Positions 54,501 to 63,531 of a DNA stretch of 64,000 bases are shown here, piece by piece. The notes below the pieces were generated by a model. The model worked only from the letters and a program-made list of their open reading frames with translations, made no database searches and was not told the DNA's origin. Each line of letters begins with the position of its first letter. The stretch's first letter is position 1. The DNA comes from CAWDMN01 sp963803155. GTDB taxonomy: Bacteria; Acidobacteriota; Terriglobia; Versatilivoradales; Versatilivoraceae. The stretch covers positions 178,200 to 242,199 of the forward strand of contig CAWDMN010000033.1 of the NCBI GenBank assembly GCA_963803155.1. The letters are read 5' to 3'. Made by a program: the position numbers and the translations under genes.

Positions 54501-55946
54501 ATGAGAGCGAATCATCAAACGACAAAACTGCTTCTGGCAGGTATCATTTTTCTGTCGGCTAGCCTTGCGGATCTTCCGGGGCAGACAAAGTTGAAACCCG
54601 GCTTCAACCTGTTCTCTGCTGACCAGGATGTGGAAATTGGCAAGCAATCGGTGGTTGAGGTGGAAAAACAGATGCCCATCCTGAACGATAAAAATATGCA
54701 GGAGTACCTCACCAACATCGGACAACGGTTGGCCGCGGCCACACCCGGTCCAAAATTCCCATACCAGTTTAAAGTGGTGAATGTCTCGGATATCAACGCC
54801 TTCGCTTTGCCGGGCGGATTCATGTACGTCAACCGAGGCTTGATCGAGGCGGCCCGCAACGAGGGAGAATTGGCGGGAGTCATGGCTCACGAAATCTCTC
54901 ACGTGGCTTTGAGGCATGGAACTAATCAAGCTACCAAGGCTTCTCTGGCCCAGATTGGGATAGGCTTGCTGGGAGAAAGCCAGGGGACCATTACCCAAAT
55001 TATTGGGGCGGTGGGAGGATTTGGATTGAACAGCCTATTCCTCAAATTTAGCCGAGGCGCTGAGGAACAGGCTGATGTGATGGGCACTCAAATCATGACG
55101 AAAGCCGGGTACAATCCGCTGGACATGGTGAGCATGTTTGAAATGCTCCGCTCCACTTCCGGACATGATCCCACTTCCGTTGAGAAATTCTTCAGTGATC
55201 ATCCAGCGCCGGCCGACCGTGCTGTGCGCATCAAAAAGGAAATCAGTTTGCTCGGTTCCAATCCTCAAACCGCGCCTGTCGCCAATTATGTTCAGATGAA
55301 ATCCCGCCTCCTGCAAATGCCCAAAGCCAAGTCGTTGGCGGATCTTCAAAAGGATGCGCCGCAAAGTGGTGGAAAGAGCCAAGGAAGCAGCCAGCCCGCG
55401 GAGGCTTCCATTGAATTGCCATCGGCGAATTATCGGACCTATCAATCCCGTGACAATCTGTATCGAATTGATCTGCCCGATAATTGGCAGGTCACTGAAG
55501 AACCCCAAGGTGTGGGACTCACCATCGTGCCGAAAGGGGGAACGGTACAGGCACAGGATGGCTCACAAATAATCTCCGGGGCGATCATCAACCTTTTCGA
55601 TCCAGCGCGGGAGAGCTCCGCCAACACCAGCACCGCTTTCCATGGAAGCAACTCGTTGGAGAAGTCCACCAATGCGCTGCTGGGGAGCCTGATGCAAAAC
55701 AATCCGCACCTCAAGGTGGCGGCGAATTCCACCAAGCGCAGCCGGTTGGATGGAGCCAGTTCCTTGCAGCTGTTGTTGTCGGGAAAATCTCCCGTGACCG
55801 GGAAGACTGAAAAAGTTTCCGTTTACACGCGCGAAGTCCCGGCGGGAGAGTTGCTTTATCTTTTGTTCATCACTCAGGATGAACAGCCCACACAAATATC
55901 CGATGCACATGCCCGGATGCTGAAGAGCCTGAAAGTGAAGAAGTGA
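54501..55946 (+). CDS. M48 family metalloprotease, periplasmic (BepA/LoiP-like)
   Basis: ATG 54501 has GGGAGG upstream; in-frame starts at 54447 and 54474 precede the signal. After signal peptide residues (LLLAGIIFLSASLADLPGQ) comes the M48 core: FALPGGFMYVNRGLIEAARN, then GVMAHEISHVALRHG with HExxH at His130, and FSRGAEEQADVMGTQIM supplying the third ligand Glu. The remaining 230 residues (from about 250) are a beta-rich domain that I cannot name (NYRTYQSRDNLYRIDLPDNW). M48 proteases of this layout maintain outer-membrane proteins. It ends with a hairpin at 56041-56073. Confidence 0.9.
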   Translation: MRANHQTTKLLLAGIIFLSASLADLPGQTKLKPGFNLFSADQDVEIGKQSVVEVEKQMPILNDKNMQEYLTNIGQRLAAATPGPKFPYQFKVVNVSDINAFALPGGFMYVNRGLIEAARNEGELAGVMAHEISHVALRHGTNQATKASLAQIGIGLLGESQGTITQIIGAVGGFGLNSLFLKFSRGAEEQADVMGTQIMTKAGYNPLDMVSMFEMLRSTSGHDPTSVEKFFSDHPAPADRAVRIKKEISLLGSNPQTAPVANYVQMKSRLLQMPKAKSLADLQKDAPQSGGKSQGSSQPAEASIELPSANYRTYQSRDNLYRIDLPDNWQVTEEPQGVGLTIVPKGGTVQAQDGSQIISGAIINLFDPARESSANTSTAFHGSNSLEKSTNALLGSLMQNNPHLKVAANSTKRSRLDGASSLQLLLSGKSPVTGKTEKVSVYTREVPAGELLYLLFITQDEQPTQISDAHARMLKSLKVKK

Positions 55947-56040
55947 GGATTGTGAAAGGAGATTGCAGCATTCCATTCTAGGGACCCAGAAAATTCGGGC
56001 CATCGGATTTTCCATGCCAAAAAGCGCGGATTATTCTCAT

Positions 56041-56073
56041 CATCCCCCGGAAAGCTTCATCCGGGGATGTTTT
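56041..56073 (+). terminator. Rho-independent terminator after the M48 gene
   Basis: CATCCCCCGG and CCGGGGATG pair (56041-56050 with 56061-56069, one bulge) around AAAGCTTCAT, followed by TTTT at 56070-56073. It lies about 95 bases after the stop codon. A second pair, ACCACGAAG (56108) and CTTCGTGGT (56189), lies downstream in the same 336-base gap. Confidence 0.65.
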
Positions 56074-56282
56074 CAGCAAAGGTTAGCCGGCTTACCCCTT
56101 TTTGTTTACCACGAAGCTCAGGAAGAACTCAGGAAGAACACGAAGAGTGGTTTTGGATCAATGGGTAATTATTCCTATTCTTTGTGCGCTTCGTGGTGAA
56201 TATGGTTCCGTCCCAGCCAGAGGGCGTTTATGTTTGGCTCCACGGGAATGTTTCGGCGCCTTCCAAACCGATCGAAAAAAAA

Positions 56283-57440
56283 TCAAGACAGCGGAGGGAC
56301 TTCCACCCAAGCTCGTTTCCGCCACGATTCCAGCCCTTTTTCAGCCAACTGAACTCCCTTGGCTCCTTCCAATAAGGTCCAGGGAAAAGGCTCACCGAGA
56401 ACGATGTGCCGCAAAAAGAGCTCCCACTGGACTTTGAAGGCGTTTTCATAATTCTGCTGAGCCGGAACCTCCATCCAACCCTCCTGGAAATTGATGGGAT
56501 TGTCGATGTCGGGATTCCAGGTAGGGCGAGGGGTTGCGCCGGCAGGCTGTATCCAGCATTGGCGCAGGCCCGCTACCGCCGATCCTTTGTCGCCATCCAC
56601 TTGAAGAGTCAGCAAGTCGTCTCTGCGTACCCGGACTGTCCAAGAAGAATTGAAATGTGCGATGATGCCCTCTTCCAATTCAAAGGTGGCATAAGCCGAA
56701 TCATCCGCTGTACATGGATAGGGGCGTCCCTTCTCGTCCCACCGTTGCGGGATGTGAGTCGCCCCCAGACAGGAAACCGCGCGAACCCGGCCGAATAAAT
56801 TGTCGAGCACATAGCGCCAATGGCAAAGCATGTCGATGATAATCCCTCCGCCATCTTCTTTGCGATAATTCCAGGAGGGCCGCTGGGGAGGGACAATATC
56901 TCCTTCGAACACCCAATAGCCAAATTCCCCGCGGACGGAGAGGATTCGTCCAAAGAATCCGCTCTCCTTGAGGGCTTTTAGCTTGAGTAATCCCGGGAGC
57001 CAAAGTTTGTCTTGTACCACGCCATTTTTCAATCCAGCCTTTGCGGCCAGACGATAAAGCTCCAATCCGTCATCCGTGCTCAAAGCGGTGGGTTTTTCGC
57101 AATAGATGTGCTTGCCCGCGGCAATAGCTTTCTTGACGGCCGGGACCCGCTGATCGGTGGTCTGTGAGTCGAAATACACCGTATAGCGCGAATCCGCCAA
57201 AATTGAGTCGAGGTTTGTGCTCCATCGATCAAGCCCGGAGAGAGCCGCCAATTTTTCCAACTTTGCCGAATTTCTGCCGATTAGAACTGGATCTGGGATA
57301 ATGCTCTCGGAGTCGTTGATGCGAACTCCCCCCTGTTGGCGAATAGCGACCAGGGAACGCATCAAGTGCTGATTCGTGCCCATCCGGCCCGTAACCCCAT
57401 TCATGATAATGCCGACATTATGAATCTTCTGTTCGCTCAT
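56283..57440 (-). CDS. Gfo/Idh/MocA family oxidoreductase
   Basis: ATG 57440 has AGGAG seven bases upstream; longer starts to 57584 have no support. The 385-residue protein has an NAD(P)-binding Rossmann start (VGIIMNGVTGRMGTNQHLMR), the family's EKP motif in HIYCEKPTALSTDDGLELYR, and the C-terminal alpha/beta domain (GGGIIIDMLCHWRYVLDNLF with the catalytic His-like position). These enzymes oxidise or reduce sugar carbons. Gene order 59474-58083, 58065-57616, 57440-56283 on the minus strand implies co-transcription with GH88 and cupin genes, so a role in uronate or unsaturated-sugar use is inferred. Confidence 0.9.
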   Translation of the reverse strand: MSEQKIHNVGIIMNGVTGRMGTNQHLMRSLVAIRQQGGVRINDSESIIPDPVLIGRNSAKLEKLAALSGLDRWSTNLDSILADSRYTVYFDSQTTDQRVPAVKKAIAAGKHIYCEKPTALSTDDGLELYRLAAKAGLKNGVVQDKLWLPGLLKLKALKESGFFGRILSVRGEFGYWVFEGDIVPPQRPSWNYRKEDGGGIIIDMLCHWRYVLDNLFGRVRAVSCLGATHIPQRWDEKGRPYPCTADDSAYATFELEEGIIAHFNSSWTVRVRRDDLLTLQVDGDKGSAVAGLRQCWIQPAGATPRPTWNPDIDNPINFQEGWMEVPAQQNYENAFKVQWELFLRHIVLGEPFPWTLLEGAKGVQLAEKGLESWRKRAWVEVPPLS

Positions 57441-57615
57441 GTAGAACTCCTGTAAGTATTGATCCCCGGGGATTGGAATGATTAGAAATGAAAAGCACGC
57501 TCCTGTCGAGATCCTCTTCGGCCCCTGAGGAAACTCCGTCTCCAGCAATTGCCAAGAACTTTTGGCCATGACGCAAATCACCACATTTTATAGGGCTCTG
57601 CGCGGCCATGCTTCA

Positions 57616-58065
57616 CTAATAGCCGGGGATATCGACACATTGTGGCTGGGCTCCCTCAGGCAGAGGTGGAGCTTCACGCCCGGCGCGGGGGAGAGTGCCT
57701 TCCAATTCCTGCTTCCAGTGAGCTACATCGCCGGCGGGCCCATAACAATAGAGCATCCGCAGAGGAGTGTCGCCAATATTCGTAAGCTGGTGGAAAATTC
57801 CGCTGGGGATATACATAGCTTGGCCGGAAGTCAACACTCGCCGCTCTTCCCCCAGGCAAGCTTCGCCGGTCCCCTCGAGTATAAAGTAGACCTCTTCCTG
57901 TTCTTGGTTGTGCCAGGGGACCTGTCCGCCATTGGCTTCCAGCGTGACCTGTCCGATGGAAAAATTATGAGCTTGAATGGGGGAGGCTCCGCCCACCAAG
58001 TTCTGAGTGCGGCGCCGGGCGGGGAAAGTCCTGCCTTGGATTTGGTTCAAATCAGCAATAATCAT
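57616..58065 (-). CDS. Cupin-domain protein in the GH88 operon
   Basis: The 149-residue protein starts at ATG 58065, with AGGAG eight bases upstream; the ATG at 58071 is too close to that site. The cupin motifs are HNQEQEEVYFILEGTGEACL (first, with metal-binding His and Glu) and PSGIFHQLTNIGDTPLRMLY (second His). Seventeen bases separate it from the GH88 gene upstream. Small cupins beside uronate-releasing enzymes can act as KdgF-like linearising enzymes or isomerases, but that match is only by context here. C-terminal residues (PEGAQPQCVDIPGY) are an extension. Confidence 0.87.
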   Translation of the reverse strand: MIIADLNQIQGRTFPARRRTQNLVGGASPIQAHNFSIGQVTLEANGGQVPWHNQEQEEVYFILEGTGEACLGEERRVLTSGQAMYIPSGIFHQLTNIGDTPLRMLYCYGPAGDVAHWKQELEGTLPRAGREAPPLPEGAQPQCVDIPGY

Positions 58066-58082
58066 TATCATTTCTCCTGCTA

Positions 58083-59474
58083 TTAATTGTCGGCTTTGGC
58101 ATCCGGAAGCGGCCCAAAGAAAGTGAGATATGGTTTTCCTTCCGCAAAGCGTTGTAGATATAATGCCGCTTCGCGCAAATGATAATCCCCCCACATGCTG
58201 GATTCGCCGCAGGGGATTTTCTTCCCTGGCGGGATATAATCCCAACCATTCGGCCGGTGATAAACCGAATGTAATAACAATCCTTGATGATTCGTGTCTG
58301 TGCTAAGATAGGGTTGTTCCAGAAGAGTTTTCATTACCGTTAGACCGGCCTCCCAGTACTTTTTCCCGTCGTCCGCCATCCCTTTTTGTTGCAAGTAACG
58401 TCCAAGGCGCAACAGCCCTTGAGCGGCGATGGCGGCCGCGGAACTGTCCACGGGTTCGAATTCATTGGCAGGATCCGCCGGGCGGGAAAGATAATCACCC
58501 AGCCGGAAGAGCCTGGGGGCTCCCGTGTCCCAATATGGAATGCCGTCGGTTGGCGTATTGGACAGGTAAAAATCACAGCTGGCGCGGGCGGCTCTGAGCA
58601 TAAGGCTTTCCACCTTCTCTCGATCGATTGCCGAGGGAGGCAGATGGTCGAGGAACTCCAGCTGCTCCGCGAAACCGCACATGATCCAGGCCAGCCCACG
58701 GGTCCAGGTGCTAAAGGGGGAAAAGCCCTGTTGAGAGTTGGGACAGCGGTAACTTCCATCGTTGATATTAAAAATGCTCTCGTGGGCGACGCGTCCCCAA
58801 ACATCATACTGGTCGCGGCCTTCCCCATAATAAACCGCATACTGGGCCGTCGTGATGGCATGATCCACCATGCGTTCCAGCAGCGAAATCCTGCGGTCAT
58901 TTTCTTCCATCAGCGTGTGGCCCAAAAGATGGGAGAGGGACAAGGCACGCAGAGAACGGATGGTGTCGGCAAAAAGAGAGTGGGGGCCATTGAAGGAGTA
59001 AATGAACCCGGAACCGTTGGCAATCCTCGTCCAGCGCCGTGCTTGAATCGCGCCAGAGCACTGCAGAGCCAGCTCGCAGTATTTTTTTTCACCCTCGGGA
59101 ATCTCGCGGTCTCCTTCCACAGCCAGCCGCCAGAGATTTCCATAAGTGCTGACGTTGTTGAATCCGTGATCATGTACCCCCACATGGGTTAAATGGGGGG
59201 CCATGTACCGCCAAGTCTTCTCTTTGCCGAATTGGAGAAACTCCTTTTCCCTCGTGGCATCATACTGCAAAAGAGCGGAGCCGAATTGAAAGCCCTGAGT
59301 CCATTCCGTCCAGCCCCGGGCGGTATATTGTCCCTGCCTGGTAAAAACGGGAGAACCCTGAGCGGAGTCCCATTTATTTTCAATTTGGCGAATTTTCTCC
59401 GCGGAAAGAGACCACATTCTCTTGATGGAAGCCAATAAGCGATCGGGCCTGATCGAAGAGTCAATCAGGATCAT
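58083..59474 (-). CDS. GH88-like unsaturated glucuronyl/galacturonyl hydrolase
   Basis: ATG 59474 has GAGGAG seven bases upstream. No signal peptide is seen, so it acts in the cytoplasm. The 463-residue protein has the (alpha/alpha)6 barrel landmarks of GH88/GH105: HVGVHDHGFNNVSTYGNLWR with the catalytic Asp, DGIPYWDTGAPRLFRLGDY, FEPVDSSAAAIAAQGLLRL, and CGESSMWGDYHLREAALYLQ near the C-terminus. It would remove the unsaturated uronic acid left at the end of fragments cut by polysaccharide lyases. It heads the operon with the cupin and Gfo/Idh/MocA genes. No lyase gene is in the window. Confidence 0.88.
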   Translation of the reverse strand: MILIDSSIRPDRLLASIKRMWSLSAEKIRQIENKWDSAQGSPVFTRQGQYTARGWTEWTQGFQFGSALLQYDATREKEFLQFGKEKTWRYMAPHLTHVGVHDHGFNNVSTYGNLWRLAVEGDREIPEGEKKYCELALQCSGAIQARRWTRIANGSGFIYSFNGPHSLFADTIRSLRALSLSHLLGHTLMEENDRRISLLERMVDHAITTAQYAVYYGEGRDQYDVWGRVAHESIFNINDGSYRCPNSQQGFSPFSTWTRGLAWIMCGFAEQLEFLDHLPPSAIDREKVESLMLRAARASCDFYLSNTPTDGIPYWDTGAPRLFRLGDYLSRPADPANEFEPVDSSAAAIAAQGLLRLGRYLQQKGMADDGKKYWEAGLTVMKTLLEQPYLSTDTNHQGLLLHSVYHRPNGWDYIPPGKKIPCGESSMWGDYHLREAALYLQRFAEGKPYLTFFGPLPDAKADN

Positions 59475-60136
59475 GTGCAATCTCCTCTCTTGGGGGAATT
59501 TTTCATGCCAACTGACACCAGGATTATGGCTTATCGTGCGATTTTAAACCGCCATCAGCGCAATCTGCTTACGCCCCCCAAAGTCGGTTAGCTGGCTTGA
59601 GCCACTTAAATTGACGATTGTGAATCTATTTTCGCATGGCTCATCCCTCGATCCCCATAGGGCGGGACGAAGTCCGCTAGTCTATCAAAAAGAGAAATAG
59701 AAACAAAGTAGTTCGCCAATAAGGCGTCATTAGATGTGACGCGCACTCCAATGAATCGCGAGGAAGCCATTGCGGCTGGCACAACAAGAGGATTAAAACG
59801 GGATGATGGAGGCGGCCTGCCCTCAGGCCGTCTCAGCAGGCTTGGCAAACTCAGACGGGGTGGGGGCGCCCCGCCTCCCTCCACGCTATTTTCTTAGGGG
59901 GCTGTACTTTGTCAGTCGAATCTCATGGGATTTCTCATGCCAAGAACTCCTCCGGGAGTGGAGGGCTTTTGCATCCCCCCAGCGTTGTCTTCTGCTCACG
60001 GAAAAGAGGGATTATTTCGCAACTTTGCGGCTAAAAAAAAGGGGATGTAAATCCTGCTGGCGGGATTATCTCACGGATGAAAATGCCTGGAAATATTGTT
60101 GAAAAAGGATTCTCATCCGCCGATAACGGAAAAGAA
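59475..60136. repeat. Gap holding GC-rich hairpin repeat, copy 3 (family C)
   Basis: TGCGGCTGGCACAACAAGAG (59771) through ACGCTATTTTCTTAGG (59884-59899) parallels 20744-20862, and its end parallels 46033-46048. CTTTTTTT-type runs and an AT-rich end at 60030 precede the next gene. No gene. Confidence 0.75.
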
Positions 60137-60706
60137 TCAAACCGCTTCAGCCTTGGTGAGCTCTTCAAAATATATTTTCAACAGATCACTGATTTGATGG
60201 AAAGCAAAGGGCTTGGGGATTACGGAAACGGGTGCATAATCCAAAATGGAGCGGAACAAATCATCATCGCCGCTTAAAGCCGTGACAATAACAAACACCA
60301 GATCGCGGTCCATTTCCTTCAAGGCTTTCAAGGTTTCCACCCCGTTCATCCTAGGCATGTTCAAATCGAGAAACACCATACGGAAGGATTCAGTTTTGGC
60401 TTTTTCCAGAGCCTCAAAGCCACTGGCTGCGGTAACCGCCGCGATGCCACATCGCTCCACCATGCTCTGCAGGGCTCCCCGAACCATTTCTTCATCATCA
60501 ACAATCAGCACCTTTTGGCGGCTATTGTCGGATGAAGTGTTGAACCCGGCCCGTAACCAGGCATCGATTTGCGACTTGCGAAAACGCAAGCTGCCCCCGA
60601 CTTTGAGAGATGGGATCTTATTCTGCCGCGCTAAAAGATACACCGTTTGTTCTTTTAGCTTGAGATAATCGGCCACTTCTTTAACGGTGATTAGAGAATC
60701 TTCCAT
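60137..60706 (-). CDS. Excisionase-type HTH fused to a CheY-like receiver
   Basis: ATG 60706 (MEDSLITVKEVADYLKLKEQ) or GTG 60712 can start it. Residues 5-58 are a MerR/excisionase-family HTH: TVKEVADYLKLKEQTVYLLA, then SLKVGGSLRFRKSQIDAWL. Residues 66-185 are a receiver: VLIVDDEEMVRGALQSMVE, RMVFLDLNMPRMNGVETLKA with the phosphorylated Asp, and the Lys in SVIPKPFAF. DNA binding placed before the receiver is the reverse of most response regulators. The divergent HD-GYP regulator lies 650 bases away. It may read a kinase such as 38872-42732, but no link is shown. Confidence 0.88.
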   Translation of the reverse strand: MEDSLITVKEVADYLKLKEQTVYLLARQNKIPSLKVGGSLRFRKSQIDAWLRAGFNTSSDNSRQKVLIVDDEEMVRGALQSMVERCGIAAVTAASGFEALEKAKTESFRMVFLDLNMPRMNGVETLKALKEMDRDLVFVIVTALSGDDDLFRSILDYAPVSVIPKPFAFHQISDLLKIYFEELTKAEAV

Positions 60707-61360
60707 AGACACCCACCACGCTAAATGTTGGCACGAAGTATAAACTTTATTATATTAACTTGTCACTTATAAAATTTTGACGACAAACAGTTTCCGTGCA
60801 GCGTACGAAACTGACGTGGATTGTCACTCTAAATTTACAATATTTTATCAAAATTTAACAAAACGATCATGTCCCTGAAGAGCGCAGGTGCACTACAAAG
60901 TGCTGCAAAGCCCAGAAGGACTGCGGAGAATAGCCGGGCACAAGTGATGAGTCCGCTGTCAGGCGGACAAGTCACGCCGTTCCTGGAAAGGAATTCAAAA
61001 TAATTTCCACGTTGTTACGGCCAGGGGCGCGGGAGTTGAATTCCTTCAATCCTCCAGAGCCCTATTTTCATGTTATTTCTTTGACTCGCTTATCATCATA
61101 TCTAACTCCTGAATCCTGTCTTCCTGAGTAACAACGCCTTCTCTGAAAAACTGCTGGAAGTGCATTGTGCGCGGTGGCAAGTCATCCAGAAGAGGCCAAA
61201 TTTCATCAATTCCTTTCTGCCATGAGAAAATTGAAGTAAGCTGTTGAAGGTTTGCGGATGGTGCTATAATTCTAGGCAGCCTAAGCGGGACAATTACTAA
61301 GACTACTTCAAGCCGCTGGCAAAATGGCCTGGTGGCAGGTGGATGGGACTTGGAGCAAAA
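60707..61360. other. Divergent intergenic region
   Basis: Before the 60706 gene, an AT-rich tract (60735-60880) holds possible promoters, for example TTAATATAATAAAG read on the minus strand. 60880-61060 (GTCCCTGAAGAGCGCAGG, GGGCACAAGTGATGAGTCCG) looks like a degraded MITE A interior. The 169-residue minus-strand frame at 61073-61582 overlaps the next gene and is not convincing. Confidence 0.45.
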
Positions 61361-62401
61361 ATGGATATCTTGAATGGCTTTGAGCGCCATTTTAAAATCC
61401 TGGTCGCGGATGATGAACCTCAGAATATAAAACTCATCGAGAGAATATTGCAGTCCAAAAAGTGCCAGCTGATCAAAGCTGTCACTGGCAAAGAGGCCTT
61501 CGAAAAGGCTCTTGAATTTGAACCTGACCTCGTCCTTCTCGATGTCATGATGCCTGAAATGGACGGTTTTGAGGTATGTCATAAACTCAAACAGGATCAG
61601 CGTCTCCAGTTGATCCCGGTGGTGATGATCACGGCCTTGCAGGAACCAGAGGCCAAAATCCGCGGGCTCGAAGTTGGCGCCGACGATTTTTTGAATAAGC
61701 CATTCAGCCCCTCGGAATTTATCGCGCGCGTGAGATCTTCGTTGCGGTTGAAGGCGATCACCGACGAATTAGAACGGGCTGAGGTTGTTCTTCACAGTTT
61801 GGCCCTCGGGGTGGAAGCCAAAGATCCCAGCACCAACGGGCATTGCGAAAGGCTCTCGATCTACTCACAAAAATTGGGGGAACGGTTGGGATTGAGCGCT
61901 GAAGAAATCAAAGCCCTGAAACGGGGCGGGATCCTGCATGACATTGGAAAGCTGGGAATTCCCGACGCTATTTTGCTCAAGCCTCTCGAACTAAGCGATC
62001 TTGAGTGGGACGTCATGAGACAACACACTCTGATTGGAGAACGGATTTGCCAGCCGCTTCGCTCCCTCCGCCAGGTTTTGCCCATTATCCGCAGCCATCA
62101 TGAACGCTGGAATGGTAGCGGGTACCCGGATGGATTGAGCAAAGAAGAAATCCCCATTACCGCCAGGATACTGCAGACCGTCGATGTTTTCGATGCCCTC
62201 TGTTCCCTGCGGCCTTATAAGCCCCCTTTCCGCATCAACGAAGTTCAGAAGACCATGAATGAAGAGGTCAAAAAAGGTTGGCGGGACGGAGACTTGCTTT
62301 ATGAGTTTTTCAAGCTGTTGGAGAGCCGGGAAATGAATGACTTGTTATGTGGAAATCCGGATGATTTAGCCTATCGATTTCAGGCGGGGGATGGGATTTA
62401 G
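61361..62401 (+). CDS. Response regulator with HD-GYP domain (c-di-GMP phosphodiesterase-like)
   Basis: ATG 61361 has GGAG seven bases upstream; ATG 61343 has less support. The receiver is first: ILVADDEPQNIKLIERILQ, DLVLLDVMMPEMDGFEVCH with the acceptor Asp, ADDFLNKPFSP with the conserved Lys. HD-GYP follows from about residue 150: GILHDIGKLGIPD with the HD pair, and RSHHERWNGSGYPDGLSKEE, which includes HHExxxGxGYP. All key residues are present, so c-di-GMP hydrolysis is likely on phosphorylation. Downstream the nested-hairpin repeat begins near 62490. Confidence 0.93.
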   Translation: MDILNGFERHFKILVADDEPQNIKLIERILQSKKCQLIKAVTGKEAFEKALEFEPDLVLLDVMMPEMDGFEVCHKLKQDQRLQLIPVVMITALQEPEAKIRGLEVGADDFLNKPFSPSEFIARVRSSLRLKAITDELERAEVVLHSLALGVEAKDPSTNGHCERLSIYSQKLGERLGLSAEEIKALKRGGILHDIGKLGIPDAILLKPLELSDLEWDVMRQHTLIGERICQPLRSLRQVLPIIRSHHERWNGSGYPDGLSKEEIPITARILQTVDVFDALCSLRPYKPPFRINEVQKTMNEEVKKGWRDGDLLYEFFKLLESREMNDLLCGNPDDLAYRFQAGDGI

Positions 62402-62489
62402 GAGAGCAGGCCAGCAGCGGGAGTCGGCTCGATAGAGGGACAAAGAAACGATTTCTCCGGGCAATAAATTGGCTCCCGCCGATTTATTG

Positions 62490-62610
62490 CCCGGGGCTAT
62501 TCTATTTGAACCCGCTGTCATTTTCTGGATGCGCGACACGAAAACTCCCCGGACGTTTCATTGTTCGCGCGCTTTTCTAACACTTTTAGCCTGGATTCTG
62601 AGCGGTTACC
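62490..62610. repeat. Nested-hairpin repeat, copy 3
   Basis: GCGCGA (62531-62536) and TCGCGC (62565-62570) enclose GAAAACTCC (62540-62548) and GGACGTTTC (62551-62559). The inner stem has two mismatches compared with copies 1 and 2. CTATTCTATTTGAACC and TCTGAGCGGTTACCAAA flank it in the same way. Confidence 0.7.
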
Positions 62611-62615
62611 AAAGA

Positions 62616-63338
62616 TCAGACTGATAAATTAATTGATTCTTCTTTTGGCCCATCGAACTTCCCCACCTTGACACGAGCCGGTCGAACCAAAACCTCTCCA
62701 ATCCGATACCCCTTGCTGACCACCTCCATGACCGTGTGATCTTGCGTTTCGCGAGAAACCGGCGCCATCTCAATGGCTTCAGCGACTTTGGGGTCGAAGG
62801 GAAGCCCAAGAACCTTCAGCTCCTCAATTCCCAGATCGGAAAGTGCATTGTTGAACTGGCTGCAAATGAGACTAATCCCCTCCTGTAAGTTCGCGAGATT
62901 CTGGGTTTCTCTGGATGCAGCCATGGCTCGTTCCAAGTTTTCGAGCACCACCAGGAACTTTTGCGCCATCTCCGCATTCGCCTGCGCCCGCCGCCGATTG
63001 TGATCGGTTTGAATTCGCTGGCGGATTTTCTGCATGTCGGCCGTGGATTCCGCTTTGAATTGACGATAGGAAGCCAGAACTTCATCCAACTTCTTCTCTG
63101 ATTCCTGGAGTTTCTTTTCCAGCTCTTCCACGTAAGCGGGCTTGATGGATGCAGCCAATTCCTCTTTGGAATCCGCGGGGGCGGATTCGGAAGCATCATC
63201 TTCTTTCACCCAAAAACGTTTATCGGTGACCCGCACCGGTTCCTCCTTCTCTTGGCCAACGTGTTTCACTTCGACCGGAATTCCTGGTTTTTCCTGGGAC
63301 TCCGGGATTTCTTCTTGTGGTTTCAATTCTTCGGTCAT
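62616..63338 (-). CDS. grpE: GrpE, nucleotide exchange factor of DnaK
   Basis: ATG 63338 has AGGA seven bases upstream; GTG 63371 would add eleven residues. After a disordered acidic N-terminus come a long coiled coil (KPAYVEELEKKLQESEKKLD, then QRIQTDHNRRRAQANAEMAQ) and the beta-domain: LVVLENLERAMAAS, GLPFDPKVAEAIEMAPV, VMEVVSKGYRIGEVLVRPAR, VKVGKF. These are the GrpE hallmarks. The final 14 residues are Glu/Ser-rich. The clpB gene precedes it on the same strand, 193 bases upstream. DnaK and DnaJ are not in the window. The N-terminus is longer than E. coli GrpE. Confidence 0.93.
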   Translation of the reverse strand: MTEELKPQEEIPESQEKPGIPVEVKHVGQEKEEPVRVTDKRFWVKEDDASESAPADSKEELAASIKPAYVEELEKKLQESEKKLDEVLASYRQFKAESTADMQKIRQRIQTDHNRRRAQANAEMAQKFLVVLENLERAMAASRETQNLANLQEGISLICSQFNNALSDLGIEELKVLGLPFDPKVAEAIEMAPVSRETQDHTVMEVVSKGYRIGEVLVRPARVKVGKFDGPKEESINLSV

Positions 63339-63531
63339 TTCATCCTGGTCCTGCGCAAAATTTAGGGGCACATCATACGATATCCCATTTAAAAATTCAA
63401 ATAGGCGAAATCCTTGGTTTGGCGGGAATCCGCCATGTCAAAATTAAATGCTGCAGGCCTGCTCACGCCACGCCTCGGCCCCTTTGCAAGTAGTGAACCC
63501 TTCGGGTTCAGTTCCCCCATCCCCTGCACGG

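Noticed and set aside
61073..61582. 169-residue minus-strand frame
   Set aside because: Overlaps the receiver of the HD-GYP gene and shows no domain.
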